Of a DNA stretch of 64,000 bases, positions 9,344 to 17,605 are shown piece after piece. Source of the DNA: Lutibacter oceani. Its GTDB lineage: Bacteria > Bacteroidota > Bacteroidia > Flavobacteriales > Flavobacteriaceae. The position numbers were made by a program, and so were the translations under genes. The DNA lies in the NCBI RefSeq assembly GCF_003384935.1, contig NZ_QTTQ01000011.1, positions 1-64,000 of the forward strand, given 5' to 3'. Each line of letters opens with the position of its first letter. The stretch's first letter is position 1. The notes below the pieces were generated by a model. It did not search any database, was not told the origin of the DNA, and was given only the letters and a program-made list of their open reading frames with translations.

Positions 9344-10732
9344 TTATTCAAAAATTACTGATTTAACACTTTCAAAAGGTTTCCCTATATAAAAATTTAA
9401 ACCTACTCCTAATCGCCAATAATAATCATCTCTTTTTCCATTTTCAAATCCATCTAACTTATCATTAAATAAAATATTTTGCTCTCCAAAAAGTTTGATT
9501 CCAAATGTTTTTATTGGCAAAAATTCAATCCCAATTCCATACTGAAATTTAAAATATGGATTATTAAAATCAATATCAGATACTCCTCCAATACCTGTAT
9601 ACATAAAAGGAGTTAAATTTTCATAAGGCAAAATGTTGTATTCCAAATTAATATCGAATGAGCCAAAATCTTCTTTAAAAGCTTTTTCGTTTTCTAATTG
9701 AAAATACCCAATTCCAAAATTTAAATTTAATGCTGGATTTTTAAAATAGAATTTATGACCAAACGCACCTCCTAATTTCCCAATAGAATTTGAATAATCA
9801 CCGGCTATATGATAAGTTCCTCCAGAAACACTAACTGCACTTTTACCTCTTTTATCTTCTAATTTTCTGTCAAGTAGCGCAGTAGATTCTGCCTCTTGTT
9901 TTTCTTTTAAATATTTTTCTTTAACTGAGTTAACCACTTCTTCAGCTCCTTGTGGAACCCAAAGTCCGTCAACAATACCTTCAACAATTAATGTTTCAAC
10001 AGCTTTATCGATTGCCTCCTTTACAGCTAATTGAGTTGGCTCATTCCTTGTAACTCCTGTTTCTACTTCCAGTAATCTTTTTAAAGAAACATATCTAAAT
10101 AAATTTGCTGAAATTCCTTGAGATAAAATGGTTTTAGAAGTATAAACCGTTTTTAAAATTTGTCCGTTTGATGTTGAAACTGCTCTTAAATATACTGTAA
10201 TTCTATCTTGTCTGTATTGTGCAGAACCTCCGGCACCAAAATATCGTGCTCCTGAACCTCCAGTAATTATATTTGAATCGTAAGAAACTACACCACCTTC
10301 TAAAAGAATACCTGCAAACAATAATGGTGGAATAGTTGTAGTTTTATCTACATTATCTTTACTATACTCTTGTCTGGTTGATCTAATTATTTGCCGTTCA
10401 TTTAATAAATTACTAACGTTTTCACGCTCTATTGGAGTAAACCATTTAGAGTCTTCTAATGATTTTAATAAAATTGATGTTCCTCCTTGTGTAATAGCAG
10501 TACTCCAACTTGATCCGTTTTCTACCAATTTATATTGTCCTGTTTGATCTCTAAATTTATAAACACCTACAACTAAAGGTGTAACAGGTATAACACCATC
10601 TAAAATTTTATTATTGGTAGTATTCTCACCCAATCTGGCTTTAGAAGTTTTTAGTGGTTGATTAAAATAAGCACCACAACTAAAAAATAAAAACAAAAAT
10701 GGGATGACTATATAAATATTTTTTTTGTTCAT
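9344..10732 (-). CDS. csgG: CsgG-like curli secretion channel with C-terminal barrel-like extension
   Basis: CsgG forms the nonameric outer-membrane pore that exports curlin subunits. The first 20 residues form a lipoprotein signal (lipobox FFSC). Residues about 45-270 carry the CsgG fold: PLVVGVYKFRDQTGQY, GWFTPIERENVSNLLNERQ-like text, FAGILLEGGVVSYDSN, YLRAVSTSNGQILKTV and a C-terminal helix. The protein is 462 residues, far longer than E. coli CsgG (277). The extra 190 residues begin with a charged helix (KEKYLKEKQEAES) and continue with alternating beta-strands (LNLNFGIGYF, YGIGIEFLPI, WRLGVGLNFYIG) resembling a small outer-membrane barrel. It is preceded by csgF 8 bp upstream. Confidence 0.88.
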   Translation of the reverse strand: MNKKNIYIVIPFLFLFFSCGAYFNQPLKTSKARLGENTTNNKILDGVIPVTPLVVGVYKFRDQTGQYKLVENGSSWSTAITQGGTSILLKSLEDSKWFTPIERENVSNLLNERQIIRSTRQEYSKDNVDKTTTIPPLLFAGILLEGGVVSYDSNIITGGSGARYFGAGGSAQYRQDRITVYLRAVSTSNGQILKTVYTSKTILSQGISANLFRYVSLKRLLEVETGVTRNEPTQLAVKEAIDKAVETLIVEGIVDGLWVPQGAEEVVNSVKEKYLKEKQEAESTALLDRKLEDKRGKSAVSVSGGTYHIAGDYSNSIGKLGGAFGHKFYFKNPALNLNFGIGYFQLENEKAFKEDFGSFDINLEYNILPYENLTPFMYTGIGGVSDIDFNNPYFKFQYGIGIEFLPIKTFGIKLFGEQNILFNDKLDGFENGKRDDYYWRLGVGLNFYIGKPFESVKSVIFE

Positions 10733-10740
10733 AATTATGT

Positions 10741-11154
10741 TTAATTATTTGGAATATTAATTTGAGTTTGATCTCCTGTTGTAGTATCTAAAATATTAAT
10801 AAACAAACCTCCAGTTGTAGGGGTTATATCTACAACTAAACTTCCAAAAACATAAGTTCCTACTGTTAAACCAGCATTTCCAAATTCTTGCTGAAATAAA
10901 TCTTGAGAAAGTGAATTTAATAACTGCCTATTTAATGTTTCTGTAAAACTCTCAAGTTCTGTTTGTTCCTCAAAACTATAAGCGTTTTCATCGGTAAATT
11001 TATTTTGGGCTTCTGCAGAACTTAGCATCCACTGATAATTAAATGTATCTCCACCAAAAACAGGATTTATTGGTTTATAAACTAACTGTTGTGAATGCAT
11101 CAAAAAAGAAATTCCAGATGCAATAAAAAATAGAAGTATTTTTATTTTTTTCAT
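10741..11154 (-). CDS. csgF: Curli assembly protein CsgF
   Basis: CsgF caps the CsgG channel at the cell surface and couples secretion to nucleation. The 137-residue protein has a signal peptide ending near SFLMHSQQ, then the CsgF signature QLVYKPINPVFGG and NYQWMLSSAEAQN, the N-terminal part that threads into CsgG. The remainder (LESFTETLNRQLLNSLSQ, then TTGDQTQINIPN) matches the helical and beta parts of the family. It lies between csgE and csgG with short gaps, so it is cotranscribed. Confidence 0.9.
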   Translation of the reverse strand: MKKIKILLFFIASGISFLMHSQQLVYKPINPVFGGDTFNYQWMLSSAEAQNKFTDENAYSFEEQTELESFTETLNRQLLNSLSQDLFQQEFGNAGLTVGTYVFGSLVVDITPTTGGLFINILDTTTGDQTQINIPNN

Positions 11155-11175
11155 AATAACCTAGATTTACAGAAA

Positions 11176-11895
11176 TTATATTTTTTTATTCTTGTATATT
11201 AATTTTCTTTGATTTGAGTACATTCCAATATAGCGTAATGCCTCATTAGCAGCAGCTTGTATATATTCATCATCTGGCCTAGTCATAAATTCAAAAATAG
11301 TTCTATCATCTATAACAATAGAAATTTTACTTCCAACACCAATACTTGGCTTTTCTGAGATATTAATAATGAAATTATATTTAGATCCAGAAGTAGTAAT
11401 TTTTTGATAAAAATAATCGTAAAAGTCTTTTCCTAATTTTGTTTTAACATCTTCAATTACCAACCCATTTATTTCAATATCACCTTCATTTACATCTTTT
11501 TTTATTTCAACAGCTTCAGCAGATTGAATTATAGTTGAGTCTTTTGATATTAATTCATCATTTTTTTTTATAAATAAAAAGACTTTACAAATTTCTCCTT
11601 TTTGAACGTTTATTTTCAGCTTAGAAAGTTCTTTTTCTTCATTTGGATTTAATGAGAATTCGCCTGATTGACTGTTTTTAGAATAATTGCCCTCTATCCC
11701 TTTTTTTAATGAAAATAATAAGTAAGACAAACCTTCTTTATAAGTTACGTCTTCATTTTGTGCAATCCCTTTAATATCAATTAAATTATCTGCTGTTTGC
11801 GTAATTATCTTAGCTTTTATATTTTCCTGAGCATAAACAAACATTCCATTTAATAGAATTATAAATATTAGTATACTTATTTTAAATTTTTTCAT
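11176..11895 (-). CDS. csgE: CsgE-like curli secretion factor
   Basis: CsgE is the periplasmic plug and specificity factor of the CsgG channel. The protein has an N-terminal signal peptide (LIFIILLNGMFVYAQ). Its C-terminal half resembles CsgE: INGLVIEDVKTKLGKDFYDYFYQ, FIINISEKPSIGVGSKISIVID and FEFMTRPDDEYIQAAANEA. At 239 residues it is about 100 longer than E. coli CsgE, with an extra beta-rich N-terminal domain (about 30-135) of unknown role. It lies between the csgB-like gene (8 bp) and csgF (21 bp). Confidence 0.82.
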   Translation of the reverse strand: MKKFKISILIFIILLNGMFVYAQENIKAKIITQTADNLIDIKGIAQNEDVTYKEGLSYLLFSLKKGIEGNYSKNSQSGEFSLNPNEEKELSKLKINVQKGEICKVFLFIKKNDELISKDSTIIQSAEAVEIKKDVNEGDIEINGLVIEDVKTKLGKDFYDYFYQKITTSGSKYNFIINISEKPSIGVGSKISIVIDDRTIFEFMTRPDDEYIQAAANEALRYIGMYSNQRKLIYKNKKI

Positions 11896-11903
11896 AACAA
11901 AAA

Positions 11904-12356
11904 TTAATAGTTTGTTATTGTAATTGTTTTAAAATCAGATCTTTGAACAATTTTTAAATTATTAATAATTGTATTCTCTCCTAAAACTTGAATTAAATTA
12001 TAATTTCCATATTGCTGTATCTCAAAATTTGAATCCTTTTTACCATAGTAACTAATAAATTCATAGTTATTATGATTCCCTATTTGATTTATATTTTGAA
12101 TGTTAGAATTTGCTTTAACATTTATATAATTATTAGTTCCTATTTGAGATATATTTAGAAGTTTATTTTTTGAAATAGAGTAATTTAAAGCTGCTTCAAT
12201 TTTTAAATCATTATAAATAATTGGTGCTTTTTCAGTAATTGTATTTTTAAAATATTGATGAATTATAAATGTATTTTCATCAGTAATCTGAGCATATAGT
12301 TTTACTGAAAAAAAGGATAGTAAACAAACAAATAATATTTTATAAGTTGTTTTCAT
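11904..12356 (-). CDS. csgB: CsgB-like minor curlin
   Basis: This small secreted protein has curlin-type repeats: ISQIGTNNYINV, INQIGNHNNYEF and IQQYGNYNLIQVLG, each with the Q-x-G-x-x-N core. It follows csgA and precedes the csgE-F-G genes, so it is probably the minor or nucleating subunit. An in-frame ATG at 12365 would add MCL, but it lies only 4 nt from a strong hairpin. The ATG at 12356 gives a normal signal peptide (MKTTYKILFVCLLSFFSVKLYAQ with cleavage after YAQ) and was preferred. There are few repeats compared with the major curlin. Naming it CsgB is an inference from size and position. Confidence 0.72.
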   Translation of the reverse strand: MKTTYKILFVCLLSFFSVKLYAQITDENTFIIHQYFKNTITEKAPIIYNDLKIEAALNYSISKNKLLNISQIGTNNYINVKANSNIQNINQIGNHNNYEFISYYGKKDSNFEIQQYGNYNLIQVLGENTIINNLKIVQRSDFKTITITNY

Positions 12357-12369
12357 TAAGCACATTTTT

Positions 12370-12400
12370 AAAAAAGGAGGGAGTTTATCCCCCCTTTTTT
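12370..12400 (-). terminator. Hairpin attenuator between csgA and the csgB-like gene
   Basis: AAAAAAGGAGGG (12370-12381), a 7-nt loop and CCCCCCTTTTTT (12389-12400) form a 12-bp stem with one A/C mismatch and T-runs on both sides. On the minus strand it lies after the csgA stop (12425) and just before the next start, with no other promoter visible. It looks like a partial terminator that lets csgA mRNA accumulate over the secretion genes. Confidence 0.75.
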
Positions 12401-12424
12401 GAGAGTATTAACTAAAATTATTTA

Positions 12425-13699
12425 TTAGTGTTCTCCACCTCCACAATTTCCGCCTTCATTTCCTCCACCACCATTTTGGCGAACATTAGCATAATTTCCA
12501 AAACCAGATTGGAATACTACACTATTGTTTTGAGAACCATGTTGATTTACAAAAGAATTATTATAAGAACCAACTTGTAAAGTGCCACTCCAATTTAAAT
12601 GACCTCTTTGCTCAGTTCTAGCTTCATTATCATTTCCAAATTGTAATGTTCCACTCCAACCATCATGTCCATGTTGCTCTGTGTAAGCTTCATTATCTGC
12701 TCCAAATTGTGATGTCCAAGATTCATTTGAGTTTCCTGTTTGAAAAGTTGTTTGTTCATTACCATCACCTATTTGTAACACATAGCTTTCATTAGCTTTA
12801 CTATTTTGTGTAGTTGTTGATTTGTTATCGTCACCAAATTGAGCTGTGGTACTAAAACTTCCATTTCCAGCTTGATTTGTTGTGGCTTCATTACCTTCTC
12901 CAACTTGTAATGTGTAACTTAAAACATTGTGTCCTACTTGGTTCGTAGTAGAAGAGTTATCTTTTCCAAATTGAGCTGTATATGCATCATTACCATTTCC
13001 TTTTTGATCGGTAACTTGAGTATTTCCATAGCCCTTTTGATATACATAACTTTGGTGAGCTTCTGTTTCTTCTTCACCTTCTCCACCTTTTTGAGAAGTT
13101 GTTGATGTGTTTTTATTCCCATATTGAAACTCATAAGCTTCATGACCTGTTCCACGTTGGTCAACTGAAGAACTGTTTCCATTACCAAATTGATGTTGAA
13201 CTACATAATTTTCTTTACCGTGTTGTTCAGCAAAAGCACTGTTCCAATTACCTCTTTGCACTTGATACGCTTCATTTCCATTTCCTCTTTGAATTATTTC
13301 AGCTCTACTACCTACATCAAAAAACCAAAAATAATAAGAATCTGCTTGATCTTGAATTGCTAAGTTTTCTTTTCCATTTTGATCAATTATAGCTAAATTA
13401 CCAACATCTCTTTGTTTTTGACGAGCCATGTTTCCATTTCCTTCTTGTGTTGCTTCAGCTCTATTAAACTCACCTATTTGATCAATAATAACATCATTTA
13501 AATGTCCCTTTTGACTTACAATTGCAGCGTTAAACCAACCCAATTGATCAATGTCTGACATATTGGTATTACCATGTTGTTCAACCGTTGCCGCATTCAT
13601 AGTACCTTGTGAATTTACATCACTTTGATTTGATTGTGCGTAAATTAATGTTGAAGCCATTAAAAAAACCACAAGCCCTAAAATTAATTTTTTTTTCAT
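12425..13699 (-). CDS. csgA: Major curlin subunit with about 20 repeats
   Basis: This secreted amyloid subunit of extracellular curli-like fibres has a signal peptide (LVVFLMASTLIYAQ) followed by a run of about 22-residue curlin repeats with Q-x-G-x-x-N cores: VEQHGNTNMSDIDQLGWFN, QRGNGNEAYQVQRGNWN, DEAYTEQHGHDGWSG-like units and others. At 424 residues it has roughly 20 repeats, against five in E. coli CsgA. One repeat is interrupted by an acidic insert (GGEGEEETEAHQ) and another by an aromatic one (DSYYFWFFDVG). The C-terminus is a Gly-rich tail with one Cys (GGGGNEGGNCGGGEH). It is the first gene of the csg unit and is followed by the hairpin at 12370. Confidence 0.9.
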   Translation of the reverse strand: MKKKLILGLVVFLMASTLIYAQSNQSDVNSQGTMNAATVEQHGNTNMSDIDQLGWFNAAIVSQKGHLNDVIIDQIGEFNRAEATQEGNGNMARQKQRDVGNLAIIDQNGKENLAIQDQADSYYFWFFDVGSRAEIIQRGNGNEAYQVQRGNWNSAFAEQHGKENYVVQHQFGNGNSSSVDQRGTGHEAYEFQYGNKNTSTTSQKGGEGEEETEAHQSYVYQKGYGNTQVTDQKGNGNDAYTAQFGKDNSSTTNQVGHNVLSYTLQVGEGNEATTNQAGNGSFSTTAQFGDDNKSTTTQNSKANESYVLQIGDGNEQTTFQTGNSNESWTSQFGADNEAYTEQHGHDGWSGTLQFGNDNEARTEQRGHLNWSGTLQVGSYNNSFVNQHGSQNNSVVFQSGFGNYANVRQNGGGGNEGGNCGGGEH

Positions 13700-13834
13700 A
13701 ATAAAAATTTTTATATTAATATATTAAACATCTTTATTAAATTATTTATAGAGCGAATCAACTATTTAAGAAATAATTATAATACAATTTCTTAAAAAAC
13801 TCTATAATTAATAAAGGATTCAAACTAAAATGTA

Positions 13835-13862
13835 GGGTTTAAACTAGGGTAACTAAAGGGTG
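13835..13862 (-). promoter_or_regulatory. Three direct ACCCT repeats upstream of csgA
   Basis: On the minus strand ACCCT occurs three times (13858-13862, 13847-13851, 13835-13839), spaced 11 and 12 bp, about one helical turn apart, 136-163 bp before the csgA start. Such spacing suits a tandem-binding activator. No csgD-like regulator is nearby. The rest of 13700-14059 is very AT-rich and holds no gene. Confidence 0.35.
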
Positions 13863-14059
13863 AGTGACAATTTTTTATGCTTTGATAATTAAAAAAATAT
13901 TATATTTAATTATTACTACTAATTTACAGATTACATTAACGTTTTCAAAAAAAAATCTAAGAAAAAATATAATTTATAATCATTCTTTACAGGTACTTTG
14001 GTTACATAAAAAATAATAAAAAAACTAAATAATACGGTTTAAAAAATTTAAAAACAAAA

Positions 14060-14080
14060 AATCCTGCAATTTGCAGGATT
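14060..14080 (-). terminator. Terminator of the GSIII gene
   Basis: AATCCTGCAA (14060-14069) and TTGCAGGATT (14071-14080) form an almost perfect inverted repeat. With a 5-nt loop the stem is ATCCTGC/GCAGGAT. On the minus strand it is followed by a run of T, just after the stop at 14094. Confidence 0.82.
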
Positions 14081-14093
14081 TTAGTTTGGTCTT

Positions 14094-16280
14094 CTATCTG
14101 GTAAACAGAAGTTCTCTATACTTTGTCAATGGCCAAATTTCATCATCAACCATTATTTCTAGCTTATCACAATAGTACCTGATTTCTTCTAAAAAAGGTT
14201 TTACATTTTTGCAATAATCATTTGCCTTTGCTTCAAAATTAGTCAATTTATTTGCCTTTTTTCTGGCATCAATCATTTCATCAATTTTAATGTGGATTAC
14301 TTCAATATTTTCCGAAATACGCTTTATAAGCTTAATTTGCTCCCCAGCGTGCTTTTCAAAATCTTTTCCAAATATTTCTTTTAAACCTGTAACATTTTTA
14401 ATTAACATATTTTGATAACGTACCGCTGTTGGCACCACATGATTTCCAGCAATATCACCTAAAACTCTAGATTCTATTTGAATACGCATTGTATAATCTT
14501 CCATTTCAATTTCATAACGAGCTTCAGTTTCTTTTTTACTCATTACCTTCATTTCTTCAAATAAAGCAATCGTTTTTTTAGAAATTTTTGCTTTTAAAGC
14601 TTCCGGTGTAGTTTTATTATTACTTAAACCTCTTTTTTTAGCTTCTTTTTCCCATTCTAAACCATAACCATTTCCTTCAAATAAAATATTTTTAGAGGAT
14701 TTAATATATTCTCTTAGCACATTAAAAATAGCTTCATCCTTTTTTAAATCTTTTTCTTCAATTAATGCATCAACTTCAATTTTAAAATCTTTTAATTGTT
14801 TTGCAACAATCGTATTTAGAACAGTCATTGGATTTGCACAATTTGCAGTAGAACCTACAGCTCTAAACTCAAACTTATTACCTGTAAATGCAAAAGGTGA
14901 AGTTCTATTTCTATCTGTATTATCTAACAAAACATCCGGAATTTTACCAACAACATTTAATTTAAGGTCTGTTTTTTCTTCTGGAGACAGTTTGCCATTT
15001 GTTACTCCTTCTAACTCTTCTAAAACATTGGTTAATTGTTGCCCTATAAAAATGGACATAATTGCTGGTGGTGCTTCATTAGCACCAAGCCTATGGTCGT
15101 TACTTGCAGATGCAATTGATGCTCTTAATAATTCTTCATTATTATAAACCGCTTTAATTGTATTGATAAAAAAAGTTAAAAACTGAAGATTGCTCATTGG
15201 AGTTTTTCCAGGTGATAATAAATTTACTCCAGCATCATTAGATAATGACCAATTATTGTGTTTTCCTGAACCATTAACTCCTGCAAAAGGTTTTTCATGC
15301 AATAAAACTTTAAAATCATGACGAAGAGCCACACGCCCCATTACATCCATTAGTAAAGAATTATGATCAACCGCTAAATTAGCTTCTTCATAAATTGGAG
15401 CTAACTCAAACTGGTTTGGTGCAACTTCGTTGTGCCTAGTTTTAACAGGAATTCCTAAATACATGCACTCTGTTTCTAAATCACGCATAAAATTAAAAGC
15501 TCTACTCGGAATAGATCCAAAATAGTGATCATCTAATTGTTGCCCTTTGGCTGGAGAATGGCCTAATAAAGTTCTTCCTGTTAATATAATATCCGGTCTA
15601 CTTCCAGCCAAGGCTTTGTCAACTAAAAAATACTCTTGTTCCCACCCAAGCGAAGAAGTAACCTTTTTAACATTTTTATCAAAATATTTACAAACTGCGG
15701 TTGCCGCATCATCAACTGCGTGCAGCGCTCTTAACAATGGTGTTTTATAATCTAAAGCTTCCCCTGTATATGAAACAAATATTGTTGGAATACATAAAGT
15801 TGTGCCATATATAAATGCTGCAGAGGTAGGATCCCAGGCCGTATAACCACGTGCTTCAAATGTGTTTCTAATTCCTCCATGTGGAAAACTTGATGCATCG
15901 GGCTCTTGCTGAACAAGTTGACTACCACCAAATTTCTCAATTGCCATTCCATTCTCTATAGTTTCAAAAAACGCATCATGTTTTTCTGCTGTTGCCCCTG
16001 TTAGTGGCTGAAACCAATGCGTATAATGAGTAACCCCTTTAGATAAGGCCCATTCTTTCATTGATGCAGATACCTGACTTGCTATTTTGCGATCAATTTT
16101 TTTTCCAAGTTTAATGGCACTCATTACTCCTTTATAAGCATCTGAAGTTAAATATTGGCGCATTGTGCCTTCATTAAAAACATTTTCTCCAAATATTTCA
16201 GAGCGTTTTTTAGCTTCTTTTATTTCTATAGGCTTTCTGCTTTGAGCAAGTTGAATTGCTTTAAATCTTAATGTTGCCAT
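14094..16280 (-). CDS. glnN: Glutamine synthetase type III
   Basis: It makes glutamine from glutamate, ammonia and ATP. The 728-residue length and motifs are those of GSIII, common in Bacteroidota and cyanobacteria: QPLTGATAEKHDAF near the N-terminus, FPHGGIRNTFEARGYTAWDP, GWEQEYFLVD, the HNEVAPNQFELAPI block, VNGSGKHNNWS and the NRTSPFAFTGNKFEFR segment that binds substrate and ATP. A C-terminal helical region (VTGLKEIFGKDFEKHA) is GSIII-specific. It is divergent from the GSII gene at 16514, with about 230 bp between, so the two probably share nitrogen-responsive control. A TATCTTCG box (16304-16311, minus) may be its promoter. Confidence 0.95.
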   Translation of the reverse strand: MATLRFKAIQLAQSRKPIEIKEAKKRSEIFGENVFNEGTMRQYLTSDAYKGVMSAIKLGKKIDRKIASQVSASMKEWALSKGVTHYTHWFQPLTGATAEKHDAFFETIENGMAIEKFGGSQLVQQEPDASSFPHGGIRNTFEARGYTAWDPTSAAFIYGTTLCIPTIFVSYTGEALDYKTPLLRALHAVDDAATAVCKYFDKNVKKVTSSLGWEQEYFLVDKALAGSRPDIILTGRTLLGHSPAKGQQLDDHYFGSIPSRAFNFMRDLETECMYLGIPVKTRHNEVAPNQFELAPIYEEANLAVDHNSLLMDVMGRVALRHDFKVLLHEKPFAGVNGSGKHNNWSLSNDAGVNLLSPGKTPMSNLQFLTFFINTIKAVYNNEELLRASIASASNDHRLGANEAPPAIMSIFIGQQLTNVLEELEGVTNGKLSPEEKTDLKLNVVGKIPDVLLDNTDRNRTSPFAFTGNKFEFRAVGSTANCANPMTVLNTIVAKQLKDFKIEVDALIEEKDLKKDEAIFNVLREYIKSSKNILFEGNGYGLEWEKEAKKRGLSNNKTTPEALKAKISKKTIALFEEMKVMSKKETEARYEIEMEDYTMRIQIESRVLGDIAGNHVVPTAVRYQNMLIKNVTGLKEIFGKDFEKHAGEQIKLIKRISENIEVIHIKIDEMIDARKKANKLTNFEAKANDYCKNVKPFLEEIRYYCDKLEIMVDDEIWPLTKYRELLFTR

Positions 16281-16382
16281 ACTGTTTTTTAAATTTTAAC
16301 ACGAAGATACAAGAATTTTTAAAATATTTTTTTATAAATACTCAACAAATTTCGACTAATTATTTTATTATTTTTTATTTAC

Positions 16383-16399
16383 CCCTATTAAAAATAGGG
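16383..16399. promoter_or_regulatory. Dyad between the divergent glutamine synthetase genes
   Basis: CCCTATT-AAA-AATAGGG is a perfect 7-bp inverted repeat in the 233-bp space between glnN and the GSII gene. A related ACCCCCTTATA sequence lies at 16432-16442. Neither has a T-tail that would make it a terminator. It may be an operator for a nitrogen regulator; the regulator is unknown. Confidence 0.4.
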
Positions 16400-16467
16400 T
16401 ATCTATAAAAATTATATTCATTATTTATTTTTACCCCCTTATATTTTTATTGTACAGTTTAAATAAT

Positions 16468-16475
16468 TATTTTTG
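16468..16475 (+). promoter_or_regulatory. -7 box of the GSII gene
   Basis: TATTTTTG fits TAnnTTTG, 39 nt before the ATG at 16514. A TTG at 16450-16452 is a possible -33 element, though the 15-nt spacing is short. Confidence 0.45.
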
Positions 16476-16513
16476 TGCAAATTATTTTGAAAACATAAAA
16501 TTTATTTAACAAT

Positions 16514-17533
16514 ATGGCAAAAATAAAATTAGAGTATATCTGGTTAGACGGGTACTTACCAACTCAAAATTTAAGAAGTAAAACTAAAGTTGAAGAACAC
16601 GAAAATTTTAAAGGAACTTTAGATGAAATAGGACTTTGGTCTTTTGATGGCTCTTCTACAAAACAAGCTGAAGGAGGATCTTCTGACTGCGTTTTAAAAC
16701 CAGTTGCCATTTATCCAGATCCAGATAGGATAAATGGATATTTAGTAATGACAGAAGTTTTAAATACTGATGGAACTCCACACCCTTCAAACGGTAGAGC
16801 TACTATTGATGATGATAATGATGATTTCTGGTTTGGATTTGAGCAAGAGTACTTTATTATGGATGTTAAAACAGAATTACCTTTAGGTTTTCCAAGGGGT
16901 GGTTATCCAAAACCTCAAGGGATGTATTACTGTTCTGTTGGTGGTTTAAATACTCACGGGCGTGACTTAGTTGAAGAACATGCTGATGCTTGTATTAAAG
17001 CAGGTTTAAACTTTGAAGGAATTAACCAAGAAGTTGCTTGTGGACAATGGGAATACCAATTATTTGCAAAAGGAGCTAAAAAAGCTGGTGATGAAATTTG
17101 GATTTCTAGATATTTATTGGACAGGTTAACTGAAAAACATAATTACTATATTGAATACCACCCAAAACCACTTGGTGATACTGATTGGAATGGTTCTGGC
17201 ATGCACGCAAACTTCTCAAACACTACTTTAAGAACTTGTGGATCTAGAGAAACTTATGAAAAAATTTGTGAAGCTTTCCGTCCAGTAACTAAAGAGCACA
17301 TTGAAGTTTATGGAGCTTTTAACGATCAACGTTTAACAGGTAAACACGAAACGCAATCTATCTCTGATTTCTCTTATGGAATTTCTGATAGAGGAGCTTC
17401 AATTAGAATTCCTATTATGGTTGTTCAAAAAGGTTGGAAAGGTTGGCTAGAAGATCGTCGTCCAGCTTCAAACGCAGATCCATATAAGGTTGCTGCAAGA
17501 ATTATTAAAACTGTAAAATCGGCTAAAATTTAA
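16514..17533 (+). CDS. glnII: Glutamine synthetase type II (eukaryote-like)
   Basis: A second, unrelated-length glutamine synthetase of 339 residues, the GSII form otherwise typical of eukaryotes and some soil bacteria. The N-terminal beta-grasp has KLEYIWLDGYLPTQNLRSKT and LWSFDGSSTKQAEGGSSD. The catalytic part has FGFEQEYFIMD, the GINQEVACGQWEYQLF metal-binding block, WNGSGMHANFS, and RGASIRIPI with the substrate Arg. It is transcribed away from GSIII and ends in a strong terminator. Carrying both types is common in Flavobacteriaceae. Confidence 0.95.
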   Translation: MAKIKLEYIWLDGYLPTQNLRSKTKVEEHENFKGTLDEIGLWSFDGSSTKQAEGGSSDCVLKPVAIYPDPDRINGYLVMTEVLNTDGTPHPSNGRATIDDDNDDFWFGFEQEYFIMDVKTELPLGFPRGGYPKPQGMYYCSVGGLNTHGRDLVEEHADACIKAGLNFEGINQEVACGQWEYQLFAKGAKKAGDEIWISRYLLDRLTEKHNYYIEYHPKPLGDTDWNGSGMHANFSNTTLRTCGSRETYEKICEAFRPVTKEHIEVYGAFNDQRLTGKHETQSISDFSYGISDRGASIRIPIMVVQKGWKGWLEDRRPASNADPYKVAARIIKTVKSAKI

Positions 17534-17560
17534 TTTTAACCTATTTATAAAAATAAAAAA

Positions 17561-17587
17561 AACACTGCAAATGCAGTGTTTTTTTTA
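17561..17587. terminator. Terminator after the GSII gene
   Basis: AACACTGCA (17561-17569) and TGCAGTGTT (17572-17580) form a 9-bp inverted repeat, A-rich before and T-rich after. It works for GSII and, on the minus strand, for the exchanger gene ending at 17606. Directly after it the unit TTTTTTATCC occurs twice plus a partial copy (17581-17609). Confidence 0.85.
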
Positions 17588-17605
17588 TCCTTTTTTATCC
17601 TTTTT

